A stretch of DNA of 64,000 nucleotides from Eleusine coracana subsp. coracana. Lineage: Eukaryota > Streptophyta > Magnoliopsida > Poales > Poaceae. This document shows positions 42,487-53,036 of this stretch, in pieces. The notes under the pieces were generated by a model, which saw only the letters and a list, made by a program, of their open reading frames with translations, was not told the origin of the DNA and made no database searches. The position numbers and the translations under genes were made by a program. The first letter of the stretch is position 1, and each line of letters begins with the position of its first letter. The DNA lies in assembly GCA_032690845.1 (NCBI GenBank), contig CM064434.1:31266413-31330412 (forward strand), in the 5' to 3' direction.

Positions 42487-45276
42487 TCAACTTCTGGAGT
42501 TGCTGGAGGAGTAGGCACGGTCGGATTGATCTCTATGTTGTCGACCAAGGCTCGAGAAGTCTCCGGCATGGAATCCAAGAGCATTTTGGCATTGGTCGTT
42601 GGTCAAGTCTGGGTTGAAGCCCTCCTTGATCTTGTCTAATGGCAGAGCAGGAGAGCAAGATTGGCAAATCACCAGAACCTGACTCCTGGCCTTGGTTGCC
42701 ACTTGTCGAGTGTTATAAGCGATTGCTTCCGATGCATGCTCCACAAGTAATCCAAGGAATGGCCAGTCTGCTCCACTCGGTCGGCATGATAGTTTCATTG
42801 CCTTTTGAGCAGCGTAAGTTAGAGCTGCGAGTGATGATTTCTAGTCAGTATGATTAGAAGATGATTCAAGCAGATGTGAGAAATAATGAAGGGCTTACTG
42901 GCAAGTTTACATTTAAGGATTTGGACACACTCTTGGCATCCTCTATCTTGGCGTCAGCCTCCTTCAGCTCCTTCTGTAGCCGAGTGATCTCGGCCTTCTG
43001 GTCCTCGACCGACTAAGAGGTTTTCTTTCACAGCATTCAAGGCGTTAACAAACCTTTGCTGATTGGAGGTCAACTTCTCCAAGTCAGCAATCTTCTGATC
43101 ACGAGCTAAGACAAATTTTGAACTTTTGGTGCTAGAGTGATTAGTTTTGATAATTTAAACATAGATAGTAAGTGATCTTACTAGCTATATCTGCACGGCC
43201 TTGGTCTAAGGCCTTGGTCATCTCTCTTTGGCCGGTCTGTAGCTTATCAATCTCCTTCTGTGCTTTGGAGAGCTGCTGACTGGTGACTAGCATAACACTA
43301 GCATATGTCAGTCTTAAACTTAAAGACATAAAGACTGAAGAGTTTTAGGGCATACAAAAAGTTTCGGCTTCAAGGTATTCCACCCTAGCCTTTTTCCTCT
43401 CTACAAGAGCATATATTTTCTGTATACAAAAGGGGTTAAGGTTAAGGATGAGATTGAGACAAAGCTAAAGCAGGGTATTGAAGTACCTTGCTGGCTTCTC
43501 GATGTTGGTACATAATTTCCACGTCCTCCACTTCAGGCCGACCGAGTGCCTCTTAGGTAATGCCGCCTTACCATTGTCAAGAGGTGAAGGGACATAGACC
43601 GAGTAAGTTGTGGTGCGGGCTTCGGAATGGAGGCATGTATTGACTTATCAGATGGCTTATCCACCTCGGTTAGCATGTTTCATGACTTGCCAACCAGTTT
43701 GGGCAGATCAGTCAGACGAGGAGGGGGTCCTGACCGAGTGGCTTCAGACTCTTGGGCACTTTGCGAATCACTCGTCCGAATACTATTAAAACAAAGATTT
43801 AGGAGATTAAGATGTGCTATGTCTTTTGGCAATAAGAGACAAGGAATATAAGGTTTAAGGATTAACCTGGGAGCCTTCTTGAGTTTGATTCGGCACAGCC
43901 TCTTCTTCGAAGAAGTTGACTGAGAATCACTCTCCTTCCTCTCCTGGGAAGAGTTACTTGCCTTGTCGGTCTGTTGCACCACCCCTGCATCACTCTGTTT
44001 GGCTTGGGGGCTCCGACTGGCTTGAAGGTCGGTCGGAGGGAGCAGGGGCAGGTTGACTGGCATCAGCAGACGACATTTCTTTATCATCACCCTGATCCCC
44101 AACATATTGCCTTCGGCGCCCAACAGTCTGCTTCACTAGTCGACTGGGGGGGGCAGGGTGACAACTTGATCAACATGAGCGCTTGCAGAAGAGCTTGAGC
44201 CTCCAGGATCGGTCTGCTACGGCTTCTCAACATAATCCGATCCCTCGGTATTGTTCGGAGGGAGCGGAGGCTGGGATACATAAGTATCCAGAACCTGCGC
44301 AAGAGTCAAGATATCAAGCAGGACATCAAGACAAGAAAATAAGGGATTGCTCAATGTAGACTGAGGCTTACTCGGGCTTGCATAGTGCCCTTGTTATACG
44401 CCTTTTTGATCGACGAGTGATCCTGAAGTATATCCCCTTCAAATCTTCGATAGGCGTTTTCTGACGAAGTTCACCAATCGGCGGGTTGAGCACCTCCCTG
44501 GTTTCATCATCATTAATATAGTCCCACGCCGGGTGACTTTGAAGCTTCAGGGGCTGCACTCTGCATACTATGAAGCTTTTAGCGACAGTTCCATCAACAC
44601 CTTCAGCTTTCAAGTCAGCTATCTTCTTCAACAGAGCGACCACCTAAGGGTCGGTCGGATCAGGCTTCTCAATCCATTGCGCCAGGGGAATTGCCTTGGC
44701 ACCAGTGAAGTCAGCAAGAACAGGGAGAGGGTTTTCACAGTAGAACCACTCATCCTTCCAGTTCTTGTTTCCAGTCTTCAACGACACATTGATGTAGGAT
44801 TCCTTCTTGCGTAACTGGACGCCAATGCCACCTAAAGCTACTTGATTGTCCTTGGTTGGCAGCGATCGGAGGACGAAGAGATGGTGAAATAGATTGAAGT
44901 GGGGAGAGTGCCCAAAAATGCTTCGCACAATGCACAAAGATGGTGATGTGAAGAATAGAATTGGGATTGAGGTTGACAAGCTCAATCCCATAAAAGAATA
45001 GGAGCCCACGCAATAAGCTACAGCAGGGGACTCCAAAACCATGCTCGAAGAATGAACAGAACACGACAATCTTTTATGAATGGGGATGGGGCAAGATTCA
45101 CGGGGTACCTTCCAGTCGATCCGAACTTGCTCTGGAAGGATATCATCGACCACCATCTGGTTCAGCTTGGGAGAGGCTGCTCTTTGAGAACTCCCGAAGC
45201 TGCTCTGGAATGTCGAGGTCGGACGAAGAGGACGCGGTGGCGGCAGTGGAAGTAGCTGGGATGGAGGAGGAAACAT
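42487..45276 (-). pseudogene. Antisense extra gene (aORF) of T, gypsy-type 'transposase' domain plus coiled coil, apparently spliced
   Basis: On the minus strand, opposite to pol. The N-terminal part (45276-44368) matches the Pfam-type 'putative gypsy type transposon' domain (PF04195 pattern): LNQMVVDDILPEQVRIDWKV, FFEHGFGVPCCSLLRGLLFF, YGIELVNLNPNSILHITIFV, KDNQVALGGIGVQLRKKESY, WKDEWFYCENPLP. A frameshift sits near 45060. Then a Ser/Lys-rich linker, then a coiled coil (KIYALVERKKARVEYLEAE, SKAQKEIDKLQTGQREMTKA). Candidate GT-AG introns on the minus strand: 43866-43783, 43486-43420, 43355-43287, 43181-43106, 42898-42825. The C-terminal tail (QVLVICQS...IKEGFNPDLTNDQCQN) matches the tail at 1803-1985. 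Role unknown. Confidence 0.8.
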
Positions 45277-46274
45277 TCTTGCACCCTATCGTGATGATTG
45301 TTTTGGGCTCAATGGATCAAGTGCTGAACCCTAGCAGAAAGCTTGGGGGCTAAGTGCGATGAGATCTACGACAGCCAGAAGAGAAGCACTAACCTGAGCC
45401 GGAGAAGCAGAGGCGTCACTAAGAGCAGAGAAGGTGCGAGGAAGACGAGGAGTTTGTGCACAAATGCGGCATGGACTGAGAGTCAACCTGATGCTGCCTT
45501 CTATACTCCTGCTTTTTGACCCAAGGGTCCCATGGGCCGGGATGGCCGTACAATGACGCCATTTTTGATTAAGCAGCAAATTAATTAAGGGCCTTAAACA
45601 TGTTTAGGGTCTAAAACCATGAGAAGTAAAACTCGGGGGCTTCTTTGATGAGAAGCATTTAAAAATGTTTAACCGTATCTATATGTTTTGATGATCATGT
45701 AGCAAAGGACTTGATGGTCATACGGATATAAGTTCAAAGGTTATGTTATTGATTGAAGTCAATAATTAAATTGCCAAAATTGGACTTATGAATAGATAGA
45801 GTGACTAATTATTAGGGAAAGGCTGTATTATGATTGATGTCATTTAGCTTAATACCATTGTATGATTGATGTCATATTGGTTCACTTGAACTGAATATGA
45901 TTGATATCATAAAATTCACACCGGCCAGTCACTCGGATATAGTGTATATCACTCGGCCTTTTTGATAATCGGTTGGCAAGGTTGAAGCCTTGTAAAGTGA
46001 CCTACTGGTTTGATGACCAGAGGACTACTAAACTCAGATTTGATAGTTTGAGTAAAATACCTACAAAATAATGAGCTAATATAATTAGACTCTTGCATTA
46101 TTTGTTAGTCTCCAAATTATACAAGAGTTGGGGGCTACACCTAATCAAGTGCACCTGACCGGTGCACCAGATCTATCAGGAACTTCAATAAAGAGGTCTT
46201 CCTAATTTATGTTCAACATCGAAGATCACTCTGAGAATCAAAGCTCAAAATCAGGAAGCACTCACGGGCTGCTG
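45277..46274. other. 5' flank of antisense gene and 3' internal end of T
   Basis: No frame was recognised. It should hold the antisense gene promoter and the 3' end of the T internal region. G-rich tracts AACTCGGGGGCTTC (45631) and GAGTTGGGGGCTACACC (46127) are candidates for polypurine-related signals. The tract directly before the 3' LTR (CACGGGCTGCTG) is poor. The stretch 46125-46274 recurs in reverse at 51448-51605. Confidence 0.45.
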
Positions 46275-46650
46275 TGGGTTACTTGCTCTACAGGTATCCT
46301 TAGACAAGACTAAGTCGGTAGCTGACCGGGTACTACATCAACAAGGAAGCCGACCGACTCGGCTTGGAGCACAAGGCATTTAGAGATAGACTTTCTATGT
46401 AAATCCTTAAGGGTTACATCTAGGACTGTTCATGTACCCCCTGCCGACCAGATATATAAGGCCAGGGCCCCCCATCGACGGACACGGGAGACAAGTTTTC
46501 ACAACATCAATACAATACATAGAACACAGACGTAGGGTTTTTACTCTCAACGAGAGGGCCCGAACTTCTATAACTTGGCGTCTTGTGTAACCATCGTAGT
46601 TCTTAGTCTCGACGTAGCCCTATATTTTCTGCCGATCTCAAGCTTCAACA
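46275..46650 (+). repeat. 3' LTR of element T
   Basis: TGGGTTACTTGCTCTACAGG to CTCAAGCTTCAACA, with TATA box GATATATAAG at 46451-46460. It is closely similar to the 5' LTR but carries several substitutions and short indels. It is followed immediately by ATCAAACTAC, the start of the duplicated host segment. Confidence 0.88.
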
Positions 46651-47250
46651 ATCAAACTACACCTCTTCCTCCCATGACAACTATGAGCCTATGGTATGGG
46701 GAGTTACCACCACCTTGATGTAGATATGGCCCGATCTTCTGTGAGGTAGGGGGATAAATTCGAATTTTGGGAACTCGGTGTCGATGAGACACCTTGAATC
46801 AGACACGATCCAACCACGCACCGTTACACCAAGCACAACTTGATTGTTCCTGCAAGCGAAATCGAGAACACAAGCAAGAAAGGATAAACACGCAATCTGA
46901 AATCTCAAATTTGATGAAGCGAATCACAAGGAAAGGTTCAAGCTCTGAACACAAAAGGACTAATCGCCACAGTGGTGTAGAATAAGAATTGGGGCCCTGG
47001 ATTACTATAAAAGGACTTGTCACCACAGTTACAATAATTCGATCAAGTTTCTCTCAAGAAACTGAACTAAACAAAACCCAAAATTAAAGACGGCGGCTAC
47101 TGAGTTCATGTAGGAACCAGGGGCATCCTAGGGTTGGGGGCGACCAGGGGGCCCACAACATGTGCTTAAGTCCTGAGACGATACATGGGCAAGTGGCCAA
47201 AATAGTTGGCGCAACACCTTGTCATGGTCACACATCATGACTCACGACCC
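46651..47250. repeat. Right copy of the 0.6-kb duplication flanking T (left copy 33627-34236)
   Basis: The segment from ATCAAACTACACCTCTTCC to CATGACTCACGACCC appears at 33627-34236 and again here, at an offset of about 13,024 bp. It includes 65 bp of N2 internal sequence and the first 540 bp of LTR X. The right copy is continuous with the rest of LTR X; the left copy is continuous with N2. Far too long to be an integration target duplication. Confidence 0.9.
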
Positions 47251-47462
47251 TTCTGGAGCTAGGACCAGAAACAAACGATGGCGCGTCGTCCCCTTTCCAA
47301 CGCATCAAAGAACGCCTCGTTGGACATTGGATGTGGGAGATATTTTTAAAACCAGAAGGGGTGTTGCTGAATTCGAGACGAACACGGCGACCGAGTTGGT
47401 GAGACTTGTAACATGGGGAAGGCCATGATATGCACGTATCCAGCATGGTGATGTACTCATCA
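46716..47462. repeat. LTR X, complete copy (probable solo LTR, 747 bp)
   Basis: It starts TGATGTAGATATGG and ends GATGTACTCATCA, TG...CA with complementary tips TGATG/CATCA. The right flank AACCT (47463-47467) matches AACCT at 33689-33693 beside the left copy, and the N2 ORF continues after it. No internal region was found, so it is read as a solo LTR. Family unknown; orientation not established. Confidence 0.78.
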
Positions 47463-47467
47463 AACCT

Positions 47468-49220
47468 CATGGAGGCATAGGCACTTCTCGTTCTACCCGA
47501 TTCACATCATACAACTTTTTGGAGTTGCAAGAGGACATGCAATACTTGGCTGCCAATGCTTATAAACCAACATACGAACTCAAGAAATACAAGCAGCCAT
47601 AAGGACGGGAGAAGAATTGCAGCAGCAAACATCAAGCAACTTCAGACAACATCTCCATGATGGATCAACTGTTCGGCCACTTCAACATCGAGTACCAACC
47701 GCCACAGTAAAAGCCATCTAAGCTTAAGTCTTGCAAAGACTTAAGCTTGGGGAGGTACCCAACCAAGGTGCATCGCTTGTTCTATCCTCTCTCCCTCTCC
47801 TTTCTCTACTTGAGTTTTTTAGAAAACCCAAAAAGTTTTCATTTCAAAGAAAACCATAAAATTTGCATAACCAAAGAAAAAAATATTCCCTTTATTAAAG
47901 TTGAGAACTTAGTCTCTACCATGCCTATGAAATGATGAATATTGCTCTGTTAGTCCCTTTGAGTCCTATACAACCTCTACTCTCATTTTTGTGGGTAATG
48001 GTCCGGCATGATGATAACCTAGTCTCTCTATGTCGTGGGTGCAAATGACTAATAAACACCAAGTCTAGTTGTTGGTTCATGATATGGCATGTTTTGGATG
48101 ATCTGTGATCTCCTCATGATTAGAGTCCATGATTTCTTTCAAAACTGCTGCAAAAAAACCCCCCTTACTTGGTGCACATCTTCCTATGATAGAAAAATTC
48201 CTACCAGGCCATATTAATTGTGAACTTATGCCATCCATGTATGCATTGAGTTTGGTTGGATTTGATCCTTATGAGACTTGCACTTTCAAAGCCAATCATT
48301 TCCTTCATGTTATCTTGAGTTCTCAATAATCATGCTTGGTATAGGTTTCCACATGGATTCAAGCATCCATTCACAAGCATTAGCCAAAAATCTCTCCTTT
48401 GTTGAAAACCTTGATCCTACAAGAAGATTTGGTTCTCCCAAAATAAATACTCAGAAAAAGTTTGCAAAAATATTTGAACCATTGAATAGCTTCCCACACC
48501 ATGAGAGCTGAAAAAGAAAGAAAGAAGAAGAGAAAAAAAAAATGAGAAAAAAATTATCAGCTCTCATGATGAACAAATGTCAAGTTCAAGGTCATTAAAT
48601 TCATTGAGCAAAAATAAAGGACCATCCTTTTCTAGCACAAAATCCAATTTTTGATAAAGATCTTTGCTATGTGCTAGTCCACTCCTTCGCGTGAGTCCAT
48701 TCTCTCCCTCTCCCCTGAACAATATTTTCGAATGGTTGGAGTGAAAAATGCAAAGTCTTTTCGCTAGGACCATCTCTTAACTTAACAAAATATCATACTA
48801 GATGTGCATCCTACAGAGCTCCACATAGAGCCAATTTCATAGAGTATGATGAGCACTTGGTGGAAAATACACTTTTGAGAGATGAGAGTCTAGTGAGGAT
48901 TACCAGGAGGGAAAGTTTCAATCTTATGCAGCATTACAAAACTTTGGACTCATGATCATGTAGGAGGTTGAGTGACAAAATCTAAACTAGTTCTTCTGAG
49001 TTCCAACCGCTCATGACAAGGTCATAAAATGCCTAGGAGCCCCACTTACAATGAGAACGACTTAGTCATCAACTTGTGCTGGTTTACCATTACCCCTATG
49101 TTGTAGGAGTATATGTTTGTGCACTTGATCCTTGCAGGGCTCTAATATTGAAGCAACTCCTGGTCCATCACTTCCAAGTTTTAATTTACCGGGACGAGCA
49201 AAGGTTTAAGCTTGGGGAGG
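47468..49220 (+). pseudogene. N2 ORF end and 3' untranslated region
   Basis: 47468-47710 completes the N2 ORF (FTSYNFLELQEDMQYLAANA, MMDQLFGHFNIEYQPPQ). A tract CTTAAGCTTGGGGAGGTAC lies at 47742. The following 1.4 kb has no coding frame, an A-rich run at 48520-48560, and ends with GGACGAGCAAAGGTTTAAGC TTGGGGAGG at 49192-49220, the polypurine tract. Its layout parallels the internal 3' half of element D (15300-16505). Confidence 0.68.
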
Positions 49221-50819
49221 TGTTGGTGGCCCTTAAAACCCAATATTGGCCACCAACCGGTCGGGAAATGCAAGGTAAAGACCAAAGTTTCATGAATATT
49301 TGTTGAAACTAATAAAGTTCCACAAGCTTTGGTGAAATATGTGTTTGTAGGTTCAAAAGGGCCAAAATTATGTAAAAACATGAAGAACGCCCCGTTGGCC
49401 GATACTGCCATAAACACTGGCAGAAGGGTCGTATAAGGCTGAAATCAGGGCCGGGCAGGTCGTCATAGCTGAATCAGGAGATAGCCGACAAGGTCATATC
49501 AGGCTGAAATCAGCCACCGGCTAGTCAAAACAGAGTCTCATCAGGCCCAATCCGACGCAGCCGACCCTGCAAAACACTCCATCATGAGGCTGTTTTCCAT
49601 CCCCGGACTAAGGAGGTAAAAAGTGAAGCAGTAAAGAAGGCATCCATGTGGCACAACTTGGACAAGTGAAGACATGACCCGGAGGGGGTCGGCACCAAAA
49701 AGGGGCCGCCGCCCGGCCTAGGCCGCCGGCCGGCATGCCAGGCCGCCCGGCCTACCCCGCCGCCCGGCCTGGGAATTTCCTCCCGGGGTGTCCAGCCCAC
49801 TTGGCCCATAATGCCAACCGACGCCAAGTGGATAAGGCGGTTGAAAACCGACCCAAACCATCATCCGGACCAAATCTGAGCCGTCCGAGGGAAGGCGGTC
49901 GGGAACTGACTTCATCCAATAGCCGCCCGGCCTAGCCTGCCATCGGCGGTGTGTGCCACCCGCATGCCCCGCCCGGCGTGGCCCGCCGCTCGGCGGGGGA
50001 AATTTGCCCACTGACTCTCCTCCACCTTGAAGTACCCGCCAAGTCTTCGCCACCTATAAATAGAGGGGGAATTCGGTAGAAGTGAAGGAATAGAGAAGAA
50101 ATAAGCATTAGTCCCAAGTTTTACCCAAGTAGAAGAGTAGAGGTGTAGGAGGAGGAGTTCAGGATGCTGGCTCCATCAACTTGTGCCTCGGGGATTGAAG
50201 CTCCTACGTGAGTAATCTCCCTCATCTTCGGGGCCGGGTAACATGTAGTAAATTCTTGCCCAACTAATAAAGTGAGTATTTCTATCCTTTTATTCTGCGG
50301 GATCCTCGTGCATAACTGTTTATTGCTTCGTAGCATTATCTTATTATGCTTACCAATTCTAGAACTTGTATGAAAGTCTATGTTTAGATGTGTTTTAGAC
50401 ATAGCTTTCCTGGGATTGTATTCGTCCCACGGGTTGTGTGGTAGGCGGCAGGTGGAGACAGTCCTGTTCGTCCAATATTGAATTTCACCATGTTCGGAAG
50501 TCTCAAGCAGGGTTGTCTAGCGTTAATGTGCCTACTAGTACATGAGGTTAGTTACCGACCCTTACTTGTGGATCATTATTGTGCCCCGAAGCAGATATTT
50601 GGAAATAGAATTCTCACTAAGTTACTTGGAGAGGTTCACTACATTAGATTGCCTGGCCCGGGATTTCTTCTCCCTTTCATCACTAGGACTTGATAGATTA
50701 GGAGTGACACTCTACTCGTTCCCTATGGAAATCGATACTCTGGAATACTCCTGGTGAAGGCTACGTCGGCATCTGTACGCTTGCAGATTTTCCCTGTTAG
50801 GCTTAAGAACCGCAACACA
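49221..50819 (+). repeat. 3' LTR of N2, related to LTRs of element D
   Basis: It starts TGTTGGTGGCCC just after the polypurine tract and ends AACCGCAACACA. It shares blocks with the D LTRs: ATGTGTTTG.AGGT, AACGCCCCGTTGGCC, AAGTGAAG.AGTAAAG, GGGAATTTCCTCCCGG, the TATA box CTATAAATAG (50054-50063) and GCCGCCCGGC clusters at 49707-49770 and 49920-50000. The 5' third and the last 700 bp are diverged, so it is a different subfamily. The exact 3' end could be 50817 or 50819. Confidence 0.82.
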
Positions 50820-51069
50820 CTCCCCCTTGGTTATAGCTATCTTGAGTAGGTTAGACTTAACTAATTTTTATGTGTTTTTCTTTAGTTATTTACACATGCA
50901 TAGATGCAAAGCATACTAGTCACAAGGAGTCCTAATTACCATGCAATGCAAGAATAGGAAGAACACACTACAACAACCAAGAACAAGCAGGGTACCTCCC
51001 TCATGAGTAGATATGATGTTCATGTCACTTGTGGTGGACTTTACTTGATCTCCAAGTAAGCTCCAGGTA
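50820..51069. other. Unassigned sequence right of N2
   Basis: No coding or LTR feature was identified. It may be the pre-insertion flank of N2 or part of the next element. Confidence 0.3.
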
Positions 51070-51605
51070 CACCACGTCGAGACTTATTCTCAATTATATA
51101 TTTATAGGGCTACATAGGGACTAAAAACTTCAATGGTAACACAAGACGCCGAGTTATACAGGTTCGAGCCCTCTCGATGAGAGTAAAAATGCTATGTCCT
51201 ATGTTCTATGGTTTTATTGCAATGTGAATTGGTGCCCTCGATGGGGAGGTCCCTACCATTTTATATCTGGTCAACAGGGGGGTGGTACTTGAAGAGTCCT
51301 ACTCGTAGTCTAGAAGGTATACATAGAAAGTCTATCTCTAATTGCCTTGTGCTTCAAGCTAACTCAGTTGGTTCCTTTATGGTGGACCACCCGGTTGTCT
51401 ACCGACTTCAACCTAGCTATGGATACCCGAAAGGTATATATTCCATAACAGCCCTCGAGTGCTTTCTGATTTGAGTTGTGACTCGCGAGTGATCTCAATG
51501 TCTATGTGAACAGGTCATAAATTAGGAAGACCTCTGAATTGAAATCACTAATAGACTGGTGCGCCGACTAGGAGCACTTGATCAGGTGTAGCCCCCAACT
51601 CTACT
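51070..51605 (-). repeat. Tat-type LTR and adjacent internal end, reverse orientation
   Basis: On the minus strand 51605-51448 matches 46125-46274 of T (GAGTTGGGGGCTACACCTGAT, AGGTCTTCCTAATTTATG), followed by LTR sequence (51447-51070) with GATATAAAATGG near the expected TATA position and the block ACTCGGCGTCTTGTGT. It is therefore the 3' end of another Tat-type element in reverse, diverged from T. It overlaps no coding frame. Confidence 0.75.
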
Positions 51606-52904
51606 ACTCAAACCATCAAGTATGAGCTTTCTAACCTCTAAGCCCGGTGCGCCGATCGGTGCAGTCCATGAGCCGGTTGGTGCAAGGGTGTTTTGGCCCA
51701 CAGAAGTGGCCGAGGCCCATACCACATGCTTATGAAGATTATCTGCGCAAGACATTTGAAGATATTTGCCTAGAAGATTTATGGAACTTCAAGATCTTGA
51801 CGTGTAGGACAGGACTTTATCTCGAAGGAAAAAGGCCCACATGGCAGCTGTGGAAGACAGAGGAACCGACTCGGAGAAGAAACCAGAAGACACGGCCTGC
51901 GCCGATCGGCGCACTCCTGCACCGATCAACGCAACCGCCTTATTTGCTAGAAACTGAGTCCTTCATGAGTAGAACCTCTATAAATACTTTTAAAACCTGG
52001 TCGTGACAAGGAGGCGACACAGGCAACAGAGGGACAATAGATCTGTGAGTTAGAGCCACCGGGGCTTGCCCGTTAGAATAGATCTCTAGTTGAGTTTCAA
52101 AGACCATTGGTGTTAAGAATTGACCTATCAAGGTAGGCCATCTCGACGGGGATGAATCTTACTCTATGTATCTCAAGGATGATTCAATATGTTGATGATG
52201 GTTTTGGTGATTTGTCTATCTTGATTCTATAATCATGCATGTGCTTATTCCAATTCCTTAGTTCTAGACTAAGTAAGTAGATATTATCTTGATCGTGGTG
52301 ATTAGGATAGTATGCGGACATTGTATTGATTATGGTTGCTTGATGATGCTAGTAGTGTGGTTTAGCGGACAGCATTAAGCCTGTGCAGCACTATTGGATA
52401 GTTGAGTAGGGTAAGATACTCTCGCGATTAAGGGTTTCCTCTTGGCAGCGATAAATCGGGAGCCGCTCGAAAAGCAGGGTGGTCTTATTCATTATAGGTT
52501 TTCATTGATCCATGTAATTACCTATTATGATGCTATTTAATTAGACTTTTCGATTATGATCTCACTAGTAGATATCTGGCTACTCACATAACAGCATAGG
52601 CTTACAAGGTATCTAGCGCATTTTGGCCTAGATATACTAGTGTGCCGATCGGCTCAATGCCTGCGCCGATCGGCACGATGATAGATTTATTGTCTGGTGC
52701 ACCTTTGCGCTGGCCAGTCTCCCCTCATGCAAACTGAATTTGACAGTAGCTTTGATTAAATCTTTTACTGTTAACTTTGTTTAATTACCCCTAAGGTCCC
52801 TATGGATTCGATAAACCTTGGAATACTCAATTCTAGGGAAAAAGTGCTACAATCGTACACCGTCCTCTTGTGGTATATAAGTGGGTGCATAGTTACGACC
52901 AACA
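51606..52904 (+). repeat. 5' LTR of element H (left limit uncertain)
   Basis: It ends GTTACGACCAACA, followed by the PBS. TATA box CTATAAATAC is at 51978-51987. Palindrome pairs occur near 51645/51668, 51898/51918 and 52642/52662. The left end abuts a reverse Tat LTR, and no TG terminus could be assigned with confidence. Confidence 0.6.
51978..51987 (+). promoter_or_regulatory. TATA box of element H LTR
   Basis: CTATAAATACTTTTAAAACC, located after two palindrome pairs and about 0.9 kb before the LTR end, a spacing similar to element D. Confidence 0.5.
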
Positions 52905-52918
52905 AGCTTTTCCTTTTT

Positions 52919-52936
52919 TGGCGCCGTTGCCGGGGA
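52919..52936 (+). other. Primer-binding site of element H (tRNA-Asp)
   Basis: TGGCGCCGTTGCCGGGGA is an exact match to the complement of the plant tRNA-Asp 3' end. It lies 14 bp after the LTR end ACCAACA, with a T-rich spacer. Confidence 0.9.
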
Positions 52937-53036
52937 CCATAGCAGGTTTTGAAACATTGTTGATGTATAGTTTAGTCATTGTGCTTTATTTTACTCGTCT
53001 CTTTAGTACATATATTGTTAAGTGAAACTAACAGGT

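Larger units (their letters stand above)
34270..46650 (+). mobile_element. Tat-like element T with antisense gene, RT lost, split by LTR Z2
   Basis: It is bounded by LTRs at 34270-34653 and 46275-46650, followed by PBS, gag, protease, then reverse LTR Z2, integrase and a long antisense gene. No RT or main RNase H domain is present: protease stops near 37005 and the first pol sequence after Z2 is the RNase H-integrase linker. LTR flanks do not match (AATAGG on the left, ATCAA on the right), and about 600 bp of host sequence is duplicated on both sides. Domain order and the antisense gene place it in the Tat lineage, related to the fragment at 1-2941. Confidence 0.85.
31551..50819 (+). mobile_element. 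Non-autonomous LTR-element unit N2, split by LTR X and Tat element T
   Basis: The left part (31551-33693) repeats N1. The interrupted ORF resumes at 47463 (CTCATGGAGGCATAGGC), and the unit continues through a 1.5-kb untranslated region to a polypurine tract (GGTTTAAGCTTGGGGAGG) and a 1.6-kb 3' LTR at 49221-50819. The LTR resembles that of element D, so N2 and D belong to one superfamily. The insertion series inside is LTR X (TSD AACCT) and then Tat element T. Confidence 0.7.

Noticed and set aside
51647..52006. 119-codon plus ORF starting MRRSVQSMSRLVQGC
   Set aside because: It spans palindrome pairs and the TATA box of the H LTR; no domain.
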